DNA of 7,480 bases from Alphaproteobacteria bacterium (GCA_005888525.1 VBAB01000260.1:495-7974), one strand, 5' to 3'; positions 1 to 6,535 are shown, numbered from the stretch's first letter. Notes: generated by a model from the sequence alone, not told the origin. Translations and numbers: made by a program.

Positions 1-563
1 GCATGCTGCTGGATCGGCTCGATCCGGAATATCGCCGCCTGCTCGAGGAGATCGCGCCCTCGCAGATCTCCTATTCCGGCATCCAGGCCGTCCTCAAGCT
101 GCTCCTGGCGGAGCGGATATCCATCCGCAATTTGCACCTCGTCCTCGAGGCCATCGCCGAGATCGCCCCGCACGTTCGCCGGGCCGAGCAGCTGGTGGAG
201 CATGTCCGCATGCGCCTAGCCCAGCAGATCTGCGGCGACCTGGGCGAAGGCGGCGTGCTCAAGGTGCTGCGTCTCGGCAATCGCTGGGACCTTGCATTCC
301 ACCAGGCCCTGAAGCGGGATGCCAAAGGCGACGTCGTCGAGTTCGACATCGACCCGCGGCTGATCGAGCAGTTCAGCACGGAGGCCTCGAAGGTCATCCG
401 CGGTCACATGGACCAGGGTCACCAGTTCGCGCTCGTGGCGGCGCCCGATGCCAGGCCCTATGTGCGGATGGTGACGGAGCGGCTGTTCGCGACGCTGCCC
501 GTGCTGTCCCACGTGGAGATTGCCCGCGGGGTGCAGATCAAGTCGCTGGGCACCATCTCATGA
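1..563 (+). CDS. flhA: Flagellar export gate protein FlhA, C-terminal part (5' end outside window)
   Basis: This is the C-terminal cytoplasmic portion of FlhA, the ring-forming export-gate subunit of the flagellar type III secretion apparatus, which docks chaperone-substrate complexes and the ATPase complex. The frame is open from the first base, so the gene enters from upstream; about 186 residues are visible against roughly 690-700 for the family. The visible part contains the family's conserved stretch around LLLAERISIRNLHLVLEAIA, followed by a conserved helix (VEHVRMRLAQQIC) and the typical C-terminal strand ending IKSLGTIS. No membrane segment is visible, as expected for this end. The stop codon overlaps the fliR start by 4 nt (ATGA, 560-563), which points to translational coupling and one operon. 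The ATG at 3-5 is internal, not the true start. Identification rests on recognised family motifs and on fliR being next. Confidence 0.95.
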   Translation, partial: MLLDRLDPEYRRLLEEIAPSQISYSGIQAVLKLLLAERISIRNLHLVLEAIAEIAPHVRRAEQLVEHVRMRLAQQICGDLGEGGVLKVLRLGNRWDLAFHQALKRDAKGDVVEFDIDPRLIEQFSTEASKVIRGHMDQGHQFALVAAPDARPYVRMVTERLFATLPVLSHVEIARGVQIKSLGTIS

Positions 564-1315
564 GTCCGATCGGACCGGAGACCGTCCTGTTGGTTTTCCT
601 GCTCTTTTGCCGGATCGGCGGTTGCTTGATGCTGATGCCCGGCTTTTCCAGCGCGCGCGTTCCGGCGCAGGTGCGCTTGTTCATCGCGCTCGCCGTCACG
701 CTTGCTCTCGCGCCGATGCTCGAGCCGTCGCTGCGCGCGACCCTCGCCAAAATGCCCTCGGTTATGATCCTTTCGCTCATCGTCTCGGAGGTCGTGATCG
801 GCGCGCTGATTGGAGTCATGGGGCGCATCTTCTTCCTGGCCTTGGAGTTCATGGCGACGGCTGCGGCGATGTTCATCGGTTTCGGCGCCATGCCGGGCGC
901 GTCCGTCGAGGACGCCGAGCCCCTGCCGCCGTTGGCCACATTGATCACGCTCACGGCGACGGTGCTGCTGTTTCTCACCGATCAGCACTGGGAGGTCCTG
1001 CGCGCCCTGCTTGCCTCCTACGTTGCACTGCCGATGAAGGAGCCCTTCGCCATAGATTTCAGCTTGGGCAAGGTGGTTGACGCCCTGTCCGGCGCATTCA
1101 CCATCGCCCTGCAGATCAGCAGCCCATTCATCGTCTATGCGCTGATCGTCAATCTCATGGTCGGTCTCGCCAACAAGCTGGTCCCGCAAATCCCGGTCTA
1201 TTTCATCGCCACCCCCTTCGTCCTCGCCGGTGGCTTTGTCATCCTATACCTGACGATCGGGGAGTCGCTGCGGCTCTTCATGATGGGCTTCATGGGCTGG
1301 CTGGCGGCGGGGTGA
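560..1315 (+). CDS. fliR: Flagellar export gate protein FliR
   Basis: FliR is an integral inner-membrane subunit of the flagellar type III export channel, which with FliP and FliQ forms the pore through which rod, hook and filament subunits leave. The 251-residue length is normal for the family. Hydrophobic segments lie at about residues 7-25, 38-56, 68-90, 93-112, 123-142, 178-205 and 213-235. Family-like features are the N-terminal FCRIGG and PAQVR stretches and the late segment GLANKLVPQIPVYFIATPF, corresponding to the conserved Gly/Pro-rich part before the last helix. The start ATG overlaps the flhA stop by 4 nt, so its translation is probably coupled to flhA. There is no fusion to FlhB. 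fliP, fliQ and flhB are not in the window. Nothing is unusual in the sequence. Confidence 0.96.
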   Translation: MSPIGPETVLLVFLLFCRIGGCLMLMPGFSSARVPAQVRLFIALAVTLALAPMLEPSLRATLAKMPSVMILSLIVSEVVIGALIGVMGRIFFLALEFMATAAAMFIGFGAMPGASVEDAEPLPPLATLITLTATVLLFLTDQHWEVLRALLASYVALPMKEPFAIDFSLGKVVDALSGAFTIALQISSPFIVYALIVNLMVGLANKLVPQIPVYFIATPFVLAGGFVILYLTIGESLRLFMMGFMGWLAAG

Positions 1316-1317
1316 GC

Positions 1318-1731
1318 ATGAGCACGCGTGAGCAGCGGACACGTCGCGTGCTGGCGCTGCAGGTGCAGCTGCACCGTGTCGAGCATTGGAAGCTCCTGGA
1401 CCTCCAGCGCCGGGGCGCGGAGCTGGACGCGCAGCGACGAGAGTTGATCGCCGCGCTCAATGATAGCGATGCGCTTCAGGGACTGTTCCTGGACGCCACG
1501 GCGCGCCGCCTGATGTCGATCGCACGAGAGGCAGACGAGGTCGGGCGCGAGGAGCGGCTGCAGATCGCCCGCGTCCGCGAGCACGCCGTGCGCGTCGCTT
1601 GCGCCGAGAGGCTGTCCGAGACGGTCGCCGGCCAAGCAGCGCGCGCGGATGAAAAGCGGGCGCTGCGCGAAGTCATCGACCGCCTGGTGGGTGCCGCAAC
1701 ACCAGCCTCCCGCAAGATTACCCCACCATAG
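1318..1731 (+). CDS. Short coiled-coil protein after fliR, FliJ candidate
   Basis: This codes for 137 residues from ATG 1318. A GTG at 1312 would add two residues and overlap the fliR stop (GTGA), so either start suits a coupled gene; neither has a clear Shine-Dalgarno. There is no signal peptide or membrane segment. The protein is almost all predicted helix, rich in Arg, Glu, Leu and Ala. One amphipathic stretch covers about residues 5-48 and a second about 55-125, which would allow an antiparallel two-helix coiled coil, and the tail is basic. Length, charge and architecture match FliJ, the stalk protein inserted into the FliI ATPase ring and contacting FlhA. No strong FliJ signature is visible to the eye. 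The place between fliR and the rod-binding gene supports a flagellar role. FliI in this window has no fliJ behind it, so this is a reasonable candidate. Another export chaperone is the main alternative. The function is inferred, not demonstrated. Confidence 0.8.
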   Translation: MSTREQRTRRVLALQVQLHRVEHWKLLDLQRRGAELDAQRRELIAALNDSDALQGLFLDATARRLMSIAREADEVGREERLQIARVREHAVRVACAERLSETVAGQAARADEKRALREVIDRLVGAATPASRKITPP

Positions 1732-1762
1732 TGGGCTCCCAGCGAAATCCCGGATAGTAACC

Positions 1763-2368
1763 GTGGCAATCAATCCTCCTTCCGACATCGTCCTCGGCGC
1801 CGTTCTCGCTGCCGATCCATCCAAATACCGGGCGGCGGCCGACCGGCTCAGACGTGCGGGCGGGGATAATGGCAGCGTGGTTGCGGCCCCCGCTGCAACC
1901 CCGAGTGCGTCGACAAGCCAAGGAACCCGCGTCGCGCCAGCAGCTGCATCGGCCAATGCGCTGGGCCAGCCCCCAAGCCCGGTTCGGGCCTCCGTCGCCG
2001 GCCACGTCCGGAAGCAGCCGGACGCGTTTGCTCAGCTCGAGGCATTCGTCCTGCAAAGCTTCATCCAGACGATGCTGCCCAAGAATTCGCAGACCTTTTT
2101 CGGCAAAGGGACGGCTGGAGAGGTTTGGAAGTCGATGCTGGCTGAGAAGCTCGGCGCGCAGATCGCCAGCAGCAACCAGCTCGGGCTCGCCAAGCGGCTC
2201 GCCGCCGGCCGCAGCGATGCTCTGGCCGGCTCCCTCCCCGCGGCCGCACTCGGCGGTCCACCCCGCACGTCCACATCGCTGATGAGCATTCTCCCCTACA
2301 TCCAAAGCTCTGCGCCAGCGAGCGACATGTTGGCAGGTGAGAGCACGTCCGTAGCCGAGCGGAGCTGA
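1763..2368 (+). CDS. Rod-binding protein, FlgJ N-terminal type without muramidase domain (CheL-like)
   Basis: This 201-residue protein has the FlgJ rod-binding domain at about residues 87-148: DAFAQLEAFVLQSFIQTML, then a Phe/Gly-rich linker (FFGKG), then VWKSMLAEKLGAQIA and GLAKRLA. It is the scaffold or cap that assists rod assembly in the periplasm. The second, glucosaminidase/muramidase half of enterobacterial FlgJ is absent, as is usual in alphaproteobacteria, where such proteins are also called CheL. I chose GTG 1763 because the product then begins MAINPPSDIV, which resembles rhizobial relatives, and because the frame upstream reads through the previous gene's out-of-frame sequence. Residues 34-80 are a low-complexity Ala/Pro/Ser linker. 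The tail after residue 150 carries MSILPYIQS at 174-182. No cleavable signal peptide is seen, in keeping with export through the flagellar apparatus. A 31-nt gap separates it from the previous gene. Confidence 0.87.
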   Translation: MAINPPSDIVLGAVLAADPSKYRAAADRLRRAGGDNGSVVAAPAATPSASTSQGTRVAPAAASANALGQPPSPVRASVAGHVRKQPDAFAQLEAFVLQSFIQTMLPKNSQTFFGKGTAGEVWKSMLAEKLGAQIASSNQLGLAKRLAAGRSDALAGSLPAAALGGPPRTSTSLMSILPYIQSSAPASDMLAGESTSVAERS

Positions 2369-2373
2369 CCCTC

Positions 2374-2838
2374 ATGTCGGGCGCATTTCCCGAAGTGGCC
2401 CGAAACGGCGTTGCCCTGCGTCCGGTGGGACAGGGACGCGCAGAGGTGGACCTCGCTTTCGCGGACGGCGATGGTGCGGCGGCATCGAGCGCGTTCGAAA
2501 GGTGTATCGAGCGCCTGGAGGCCGTCGTGGACCAGGAGACGGCCGCCCTGAAAGGCCGCGCGGCAACGGACCTGCGCGAGTTCAATAATCGCAAGAGCCA
2601 GGGGCTGCTCGAGCTCAGCCGCTCGCTCCGGCATTTCCAGGGAGCAACACCGAGCAACGCGGTGCTGGCCCGCCTCGCCGGCTTGCGCACGAAGCTGGAC
2701 GCCAACCAGGCCGTGCTCAAGCTGCACCTCGAAGCCGTGCGCGAGGTCTCCACCATCATGGCCGACGCCATCAGGGACGCCGAGTCGGACGGCACGTATT
2801 CCCCCTCGGTCCGCGGCGCGCTGAAAAACTATGATTAA
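2374..2838 (+). CDS. FlgN-like flagellar export chaperone (candidate)
   Basis: A soluble 154-residue protein, mostly helical after residue 38, with no signal peptide or membrane segment. The helices at about 38-62 (FERCIERLEAVVDQETAAL), 66-90 (REFNNRKSQGLLELSRSL) and 95-138 resemble the FlgN family. In FlgN, an early helix with the pattern xLLxxExxAL is followed by a second one carrying a basic-acidic 'NxRKxxLLxxL' pattern. FlgN is the cytosolic chaperone that protects the hook-filament junction proteins FlgK and FlgL and brings them to FlhA. Its place in a unit with flhA fits this. ATG 2374 is preceded by GGAG at 2361-2364 (9-nt spacing), lying across the end of the rod-binding gene, whose stop is 5 nt upstream. 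The first 35 residues are poorly ordered. Assignment is by resemblance and context; an uncharacterised flagellar helical protein is the alternative. Confidence 0.82.
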   Translation: MSGAFPEVARNGVALRPVGQGRAEVDLAFADGDGAAASSAFERCIERLEAVVDQETAALKGRAATDLREFNNRKSQGLLELSRSLRHFQGATPSNAVLARLAGLRTKLDANQAVLKLHLEAVREVSTIMADAIRDAESDGTYSPSVRGALKNYD

Positions 2839-3301
2839 GCCGATCCTGACCGGCGTATGGGTGTGCGCCGCCACAATGGGCTCGGCTTACCTCGGCGCTG
2901 CCTGGCAGAGACCCGCCGCCGTGACGACCGAGCGGCAGGACCATGGCTCCTCATCCAGCGACTCCACGCCCGTCAGGACGCGCATGATCAGCGTGCCGGT
3001 CGTGGCCGATGGCGCCATTCGCGGCTACGTGGTGGCGCAGTTCGCCTTCACGGCTTCCGCGAAGCTCATGAAGCACATGCCTATAAAGCCAGACCTGTAT
3101 GTGCTCGACGAAGCCTTCCAGCTCATCTTCTCGGGCGAGATGATCGACTTTCGCCAATTCAAGAAACAGGATCTGCCGGCATTCGGCAAGAAGATCGCCG
3201 AGAACGTCAACAAGCGGCTGGGAGTGCGCGTGGTCGAGGACGTATTGGTCCAGGAATTGAACTACGTGCCCAAGGACAGTGTCCGCGGCGGCATGAAGTA
3301 G
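2831..3301 (+). CDS. Membrane-anchored periplasmic protein of flagellar cluster, FliL-like (remote)
   Basis: This 156-residue protein has one N-terminal hydrophobic segment at about residues 4-25 (WVCAATMGSAYLGAAW), a Ser/Thr-rich linker at 30-50 and a soluble domain to the end. The topology is a single-pass inner-membrane protein with a periplasmic domain. Recurrent elements of the rhizobial relatives I recall are ISVPVVADGAIRGYVVAQ (53-70), YVLDEAFQLIFSGEMIDF (90-107) and the C-terminal VVEDVLVQELNYV (134-146). The last resembles the closing strand of FliL, the stator-associated protein, where a helix ending in a 'V.DVLF..' strand is typical. That similarity is suggestive only. The start overlaps the end of the FlgN-like gene by 8 nt (2831-2838), with no strong Shine-Dalgarno, so it is probably translated by coupling. 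It is the last gene of the + strand unit and ends 10 nt from the fliI stop. Confidence 0.8.
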   Translation: MIKPILTGVWVCAATMGSAYLGAAWQRPAAVTTERQDHGSSSSDSTPVRTRMISVPVVADGAIRGYVVAQFAFTASAKLMKHMPIKPDLYVLDEAFQLIFSGEMIDFRQFKKQDLPAFGKKIAENVNKRLGVRVVEDVLVQELNYVPKDSVRGGMK

Positions 3302-3311
3302 GAGAGCAGCG

Positions 3312-4757
3312 TCACGTCTGCCGCAAGGCGGTGCCAGGCGATGCCCGCGTCAGTCGATTGGCGCCGGCAGGCTCGGGTAAATCGGCGGAAAGCGCGCGCG
3401 CAATGTCCTGAAAGGCGTCGCCGCTGAGCGGATCCTCCGGAGCCTGCCTCAAGGTCTCGTAGATCCTCGGCACGAACTGGATGGCTTTGTCCAAGCCGGG
3501 ATCGGCGCCGCTGTGATAGCCGCCCATGAGGCGAAGGTCCCGGGTATCCTCGAATTGGGCAATCATCTCGCGCAGCTTCAACATCAGCTTCTGCTGCTCG
3601 GCGGTCAGGACGGCTCGCGTCAGCCGGGAGACCGACGACAGCACGTTCACGGGCGGATATCGGCCCTGCTCGGCAATCGCGCGGTCGAGCACGATGTGGC
3701 CGTCCAGAGTACCGCGAATGCTGTCGGCGACGGGGTCGTTGTGATCGTCCCCGTCGACGAGCACGGCGAAAACGCCGGTGATCGAGCCGGCCCCCTCTTC
3801 TCCGGCCCCCGCCCGCTCCAGCAGTCTCGGCAGGTCGCTGAACACGCTCGGGGGATAGCCGCGCGCCACGGGAGGCTCGCCAGCGGAGAGGGCTACGTCG
3901 CGTGCCGCATGGGCATAGCGCGTCACCGAGTCGACAATGAGCAGGACGTTCTCGCCGTGGTCGCGCAGATGCTCGGCAATGCACATCGCCGCCTTCGGCG
4001 CAAGACGACGCATCATCGGACTTTCATCGCCTGTTGCCACGACGGCAATCGTGCGGGCTTTCTCGCGGCCGAGTGCATCCTCCAGGAACTCGCGCACCTC
4101 CCGTCCGCGCTCGCCGACGAGGGCCAAGACGGTCGTGTCGAAGCCGGCGGCGCGCGCCAGCATTGAGAGCAGCGTGGACTTGCCGACGCCGGACCCTGCA
4201 AAGATGCCGATCCGTTGCCCCGCACAAAGCGGGGTGAACAGGTCGACCACGCGGATCCCCGTCTTTATCGGCTTGCGCACCCGTTGCCGGCGCATCGGGG
4301 CCGGTGGCTCGCGGTCGGTGGGAATAGCGCGCTCACCTTGTCGCAGCGGCCCCAATCCGTCTATCGGCTTGCCGAGCGCGTTGAGCGTGCGGCCTTTCCA
4401 AGAGCGATCGGGGCTCAGGGTGACGCCCCCGCACGCCCATGCCATCGTTCCGAGCCCCGCGTCCAGGGTGCCGTCAAATGGCTTCACTGTCACACCCTGC
4501 GCGTCGATGCGTACGACCTCGCACAGCGAGGTCTTGCCGACGCCGGCCAGCTCGACGCATTCCCCGAGCCGCACGAAATGCGACAGGCCGGACAAGCGGC
4601 AGGAGCTCGAGCTGATCTCCGTCACGGCGCCGCCGATCTTCACCAGCGAGCGCGCGGCAAGAGCGTCGGCAATCGACCGTTCGAGCGCGTCCAGCGCATA
4701 GGAGAGCGTCGGCGCGGACCGGGCGCTGTCGTCGTCTCTGGCTGGGCTCTTGGTCAT
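3312..4757 (-). CDS. fliI: Flagellum-specific export ATPase FliI
   Basis: FliI is the hexameric ATPase at the cytoplasmic base of the flagellar export apparatus; it helps unfold or release substrates from chaperones and feeds the gate. It is related to the F1 beta subunit. From ATG 4757 the product has 481 residues. Visible motifs are the Walker A loop GIFAGSGVGKST (184-195), GERGREVREF (215-224, with the catalytic Glu at 216), Walker B VLLIVDSVTRYA (271-282), the type III ATPase signature region ARGYPPSVFSDLPRLLER (298-315), and GSITGVFAVLVDGDDHNDPVADSIR (324-348). All catalytic residues are present. A GTG at 4784 would add nine residues; neither start has a convincing Shine-Dalgarno, and an in-frame stop lies just above the GTG. 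The C-terminus has about 25 residues beyond the usual last helix. It lies 49 nt after flgF in the same direction and is tail-to-tail with the + unit. No fliJ follows. Confidence 0.96.
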   Translation of the reverse strand: MTKSPARDDDSARSAPTLSYALDALERSIADALAARSLVKIGGAVTEISSSSCRLSGLSHFVRLGECVELAGVGKTSLCEVVRIDAQGVTVKPFDGTLDAGLGTMAWACGGVTLSPDRSWKGRTLNALGKPIDGLGPLRQGERAIPTDREPPAPMRRQRVRKPIKTGIRVVDLFTPLCAGQRIGIFAGSGVGKSTLLSMLARAAGFDTTVLALVGERGREVREFLEDALGREKARTIAVVATGDESPMMRRLAPKAAMCIAEHLRDHGENVLLIVDSVTRYAHAARDVALSAGEPPVARGYPPSVFSDLPRLLERAGAGEEGAGSITGVFAVLVDGDDHNDPVADSIRGTLDGHIVLDRAIAEQGRYPPVNVLSSVSRLTRAVLTAEQQKLMLKLREMIAQFEDTRDLRLMGGYHSGADPGLDKAIQFVPRIYETLRQAPEDPLSGDAFQDIARALSADLPEPAGANRLTRASPGTALRQT

Positions 4758-4806
4758 CGAGGTTGGTTGCTCGTAGCGGCGCACGGCCGCCGCTCGCTAA
4801 TCCGTC

Positions 4807-5532
4807 CTAGCTGGTCGCCCCGAGGGTCCTGATTGCCTCTTGCAAGGACGCCTCGGAGTCTTTCAGGGAGGACGAGACCGCGTCGAAGGCGCGCGAGACC
4901 ATGATGAGCTTGCTCATCTCCAACACCGGATTGACGTTGGCGCGCTCCATGAAGCCCTGCTGCACGCCGACCTTGCTGAATTCCACGACCGGGGTCGGAG
5001 GCTGATCGGGGATGACGCCGGAGTTGTCGAAGCGCTTCAGGCTCGCCTTATCATCGATCTTGAAGAGGCCGATGGCGCCGATCGCGCGGTTGTTCTGGGT
5101 GATTGCGCCATCGTGGGAAATGCGTGGTGCACCGCCGTTGGGATCGAGCAGTATGGGTGAATTGCCGGCGTCCAGCACCGAATAGCCGTTGAGCGTCTGC
5201 AACTCGCCGGTCGGGGTCATCTTCAGGCGGCCGTCACGGGTATAGACGGGCCCGGCTGGGGTCTGGATGCCCAGCCATGCATCGCCCTGGACCGCTACGT
5301 CGAACAGATTGTCGGTCCGCACGATTTCGCCGGAGGCGCGCGAAAGGTAGCTCTGGCCGGCGGATGCGAAGGCGACCGGCGTGTTCGACGTATGCGAGAG
5401 CAAGGTCTCGAACTTCACTTCCTCGGCGCGATAACCCGCTGTCGAGGCGTTTGCCACGTTGTTGGCAATCGTCTCCAACCGCTTTTGCAGAGACATTTGC
5501 CCCGAAAGGGCGACGCTGAAATTCGATTGCAT
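4807..5532 (-). CDS. flgF: Flagellar proximal rod protein FlgF
   Basis: FlgF is a rod component of the basal body, assembled after export between the MS ring and FlgG. The 241 residues fit the family. The N-terminal rod motif is at 16-35 (QKRLETIANNVANASTAGYR). The middle has the FlgE/F/G-type body, including SGEIVRTDNLFDVAVQGD and TRDGRLKMTPTGELQTLNGY. The C-terminal basal-body signature is at about 198-238 (NVNPVLEMSKLIMVSRAFDA, then SSLKDSEASLQEAIRTLG). The start ATG is at 5532, with AGGA at 5541-5544 on the reverse strand and 8-nt spacing, a good ribosome site. FlgG is excluded because the protein is short and its central part is of FlgF type. The neighbours are the DUF1217 gene upstream (70-nt gap) and fliI downstream, giving a DUF1217-flgF-fliI unit. 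Confidence 0.95.
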   Translation of the reverse strand: MQSNFSVALSGQMSLQKRLETIANNVANASTAGYRAEEVKFETLLSHTSNTPVAFASAGQSYLSRASGEIVRTDNLFDVAVQGDAWLGIQTPAGPVYTRDGRLKMTPTGELQTLNGYSVLDAGNSPILLDPNGGAPRISHDGAITQNNRAIGAIGLFKIDDKASLKRFDNSGVIPDQPPTPVVEFSKVGVQQGFMERANVNPVLEMSKLIMVSRAFDAVSSSLKDSEASLQEAIRTLGATS

Positions 5533-5540
5533 GGCTAGTG

Positions 5541-5544
5541 TCCT
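5541..5544 (-). promoter_or_regulatory. Ribosome binding site of flgF
   Basis: On the reverse strand AGGA lies 8 nt before ATG 5532, within the 70-nt gap between the DUF1217 gene and flgF. It fixes the flgF start. I see no promoter boxes or terminator in that gap, so flgF is probably co-transcribed with the DUF1217 gene. Confidence 0.6.
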
Positions 5545-5602
5545 GATTGCGAAATTCGTCTACCTACCCCAGCGAGGTGATGCGGACTTCTCGATCGTCA
5601 CA

Positions 5603-6388
5603 CTAGTGGCCGCCGAGCTTCAGGTTCTGCAGAGTTGCAAGAACATCCACCCCGATGCCCGCCTCGAGTGGCTGAGTGAAGAGGTTGAGCGTCGATGAAG
5701 CAGGCATCGTCGCCGGGTTGTCGAGGTCCCAGAGGCTGGCGAACCGACCGAGGAACTTGCCTAGTTTGCTCGGGTCTTTCAGATCGGCGACATTGAGACG
5801 AGCCGCGATCATCTGCGCCTGGCGATCGATATCCATCGCCGACGTAGCCGCGGGGATCGCCAGTGCCGTCTGGACCACCTTCAGGAGCGCCGGATCAGCG
5901 AGAATGCCGTAGGCGCTCTTGATATCCCCGGCCTTGCGGTTGAAATAAAGGGCAAGGCGCACCCCCTCGTTTCGTGCGCCCGCATCTTCTTCGAGAGTCT
6001 GGCGCACGTAGGCGTCGACTGTCCCTTGACGGGTTCGGTCGAAGATCGTGGTCGTCGCCCCGTAGCGCGCGAAGTTGAAGGTCTCGGCGAATTGTTGGTA
6101 GCGCTTGTCGGACAGGGTGTTGGCGAAGCTGTCGGTCTTGTCGGTTCCCTCGGTCAGGACCTTGCGCATGAACGCCTTGGCGTAGGTCATGTCCTGCAGG
6201 CCGAACGCCTTCATAGCAAACGAGAAAAGGCGCCTGTTGGCCAGGAAATCATCGATCGATTTCACGTTGCCGATGTTGGCCAGGTAGTAGGCCGCCTCCC
6301 GGGCCACCTGCGGTTTCGCCGCGGTGATGCCGAGCGATCGCGTCAAGTTGCCGGCAATCGTCCCATAGGTCGACAGAGTCGTCTGCAA
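5603..6388 (-). CDS. DUF1217 family protein of flagellar cluster
   Basis: The 261-residue product matches the DUF1217 family as I know it from rhizobial flagellar regions: PQVAREAAYYLANIGNVKSI followed by DDFLANRRLFSFAMKAFGLQ (26-65), then DMTYAKAFMRKVLTEG, FANTLSDKRYQQFAETFNFARYG, and a second helical half including LYFNRKAGDIKSAYGILADPALLKVVQTAL. It is predicted to be helical and soluble, without signal peptide or membrane segment. Its biochemical role is not established; the family is flagellum-associated by gene neighbourhood. The start is TTG 6388, with AAAGGA at 6398-6403 (reverse strand) 9 nt upstream; no ATG or GTG gives a better N-terminus, and the following STYGTIAGNL is the conserved family beginning. 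It is the first gene of the - strand unit and diverges from motA. A rod or hook assembly factor or export client would be an inference only. Confidence 0.9.
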   Translation of the reverse strand: MQTTLSTYGTIAGNLTRSLGITAAKPQVAREAAYYLANIGNVKSIDDFLANRRLFSFAMKAFGLQDMTYAKAFMRKVLTEGTDKTDSFANTLSDKRYQQFAETFNFARYGATTTIFDRTRQGTVDAYVRQTLEEDAGARNEGVRLALYFNRKAGDIKSAYGILADPALLKVVQTALAIPAATSAMDIDRQAQMIAARLNVADLKDPSKLGKFLGRFASLWDLDNPATMPASSTLNLFTQPLEAGIGVDVLATLQNLKLGGH

Positions 6389-6397
6389 AGCGGGCGG

Positions 6398-6403
6398 TCC
6401 TTT
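6398..6403 (-). promoter_or_regulatory. Ribosome binding site for the TTG start of the DUF1217 gene
   Basis: On the reverse strand AAAGGA lies 9 nt before TTG 6388. It supports this start, which also gives the conserved family N-terminus. Confidence 0.65.
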
Positions 6404-6452
6404 GCGCGTGAAAGACGAAAAGTGCCGCAGACGCCTTGCTCGAAGCTGACGT

Positions 6453-6468
6453 CGCCGCGCCCGCGGCG
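6453..6468. repeat. GC-rich inverted repeat in divergent region
   Basis: CGCCGCG and CGCGGCG are perfect 7-nt inverted arms with a 2-nt centre (CC). The dyad sits near the middle of the divergent region, where a shared operator could lie. In such GC-rich DNA a match of this length can arise by chance, so the functional reading is weak. Confidence 0.35.
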
Positions 6469-6535
6469 CCTCTGGACGCGCTCAAATCAGGTTCGCGCAA
6501 GGCCGAAGCGCTTTAGAGAAGGACGGCCGCACACT

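Noticed and set aside
458..1189. Long reverse-strand open frame opposite flhA/fliR
   Set aside because: It is antisense to two clearly recognised genes, and its composition (very rich in Arg, His, Gln, Asp) is typical of a shadow frame in GC-rich DNA.
1198..1956. Reverse-strand 252-codon open frame opposite the FliJ candidate
   Set aside because: It spans the ends of three collinear + strand genes, has no family features, and its length follows from high GC.
3321..3331. CCGC-AAG-GCGG hairpin near the convergent gene ends, as a terminator
   Set aside because: The stem is only 4 bp, it lies inside the fliI coding sequence and no T tract follows.
4215..4832. Forward open frame opposite fliI
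   Set aside because: FliI on the other strand has all catalytic motifs; this frame has Arg/Ala-rich shadow composition and no ribosome site.
5601..5608. CACTAGTG palindrome over the DUF1217 stop codon
   Set aside because: An 8-nt palindrome is short and expected by chance; no second copy or other structure supports a function.
6422..6440. Possible sigma-54 promoter (TGCC...TTGCT) in the divergent region
   Set aside because: The essential GG of the -24 element is absent, so the resemblance to TGGCAC-N5-TTGC is not adequate.
6489..6517. TTTAGA as a -10 box for motA
   Set aside because: No acceptable -35 hexamer lies 16-18 nt upstream.
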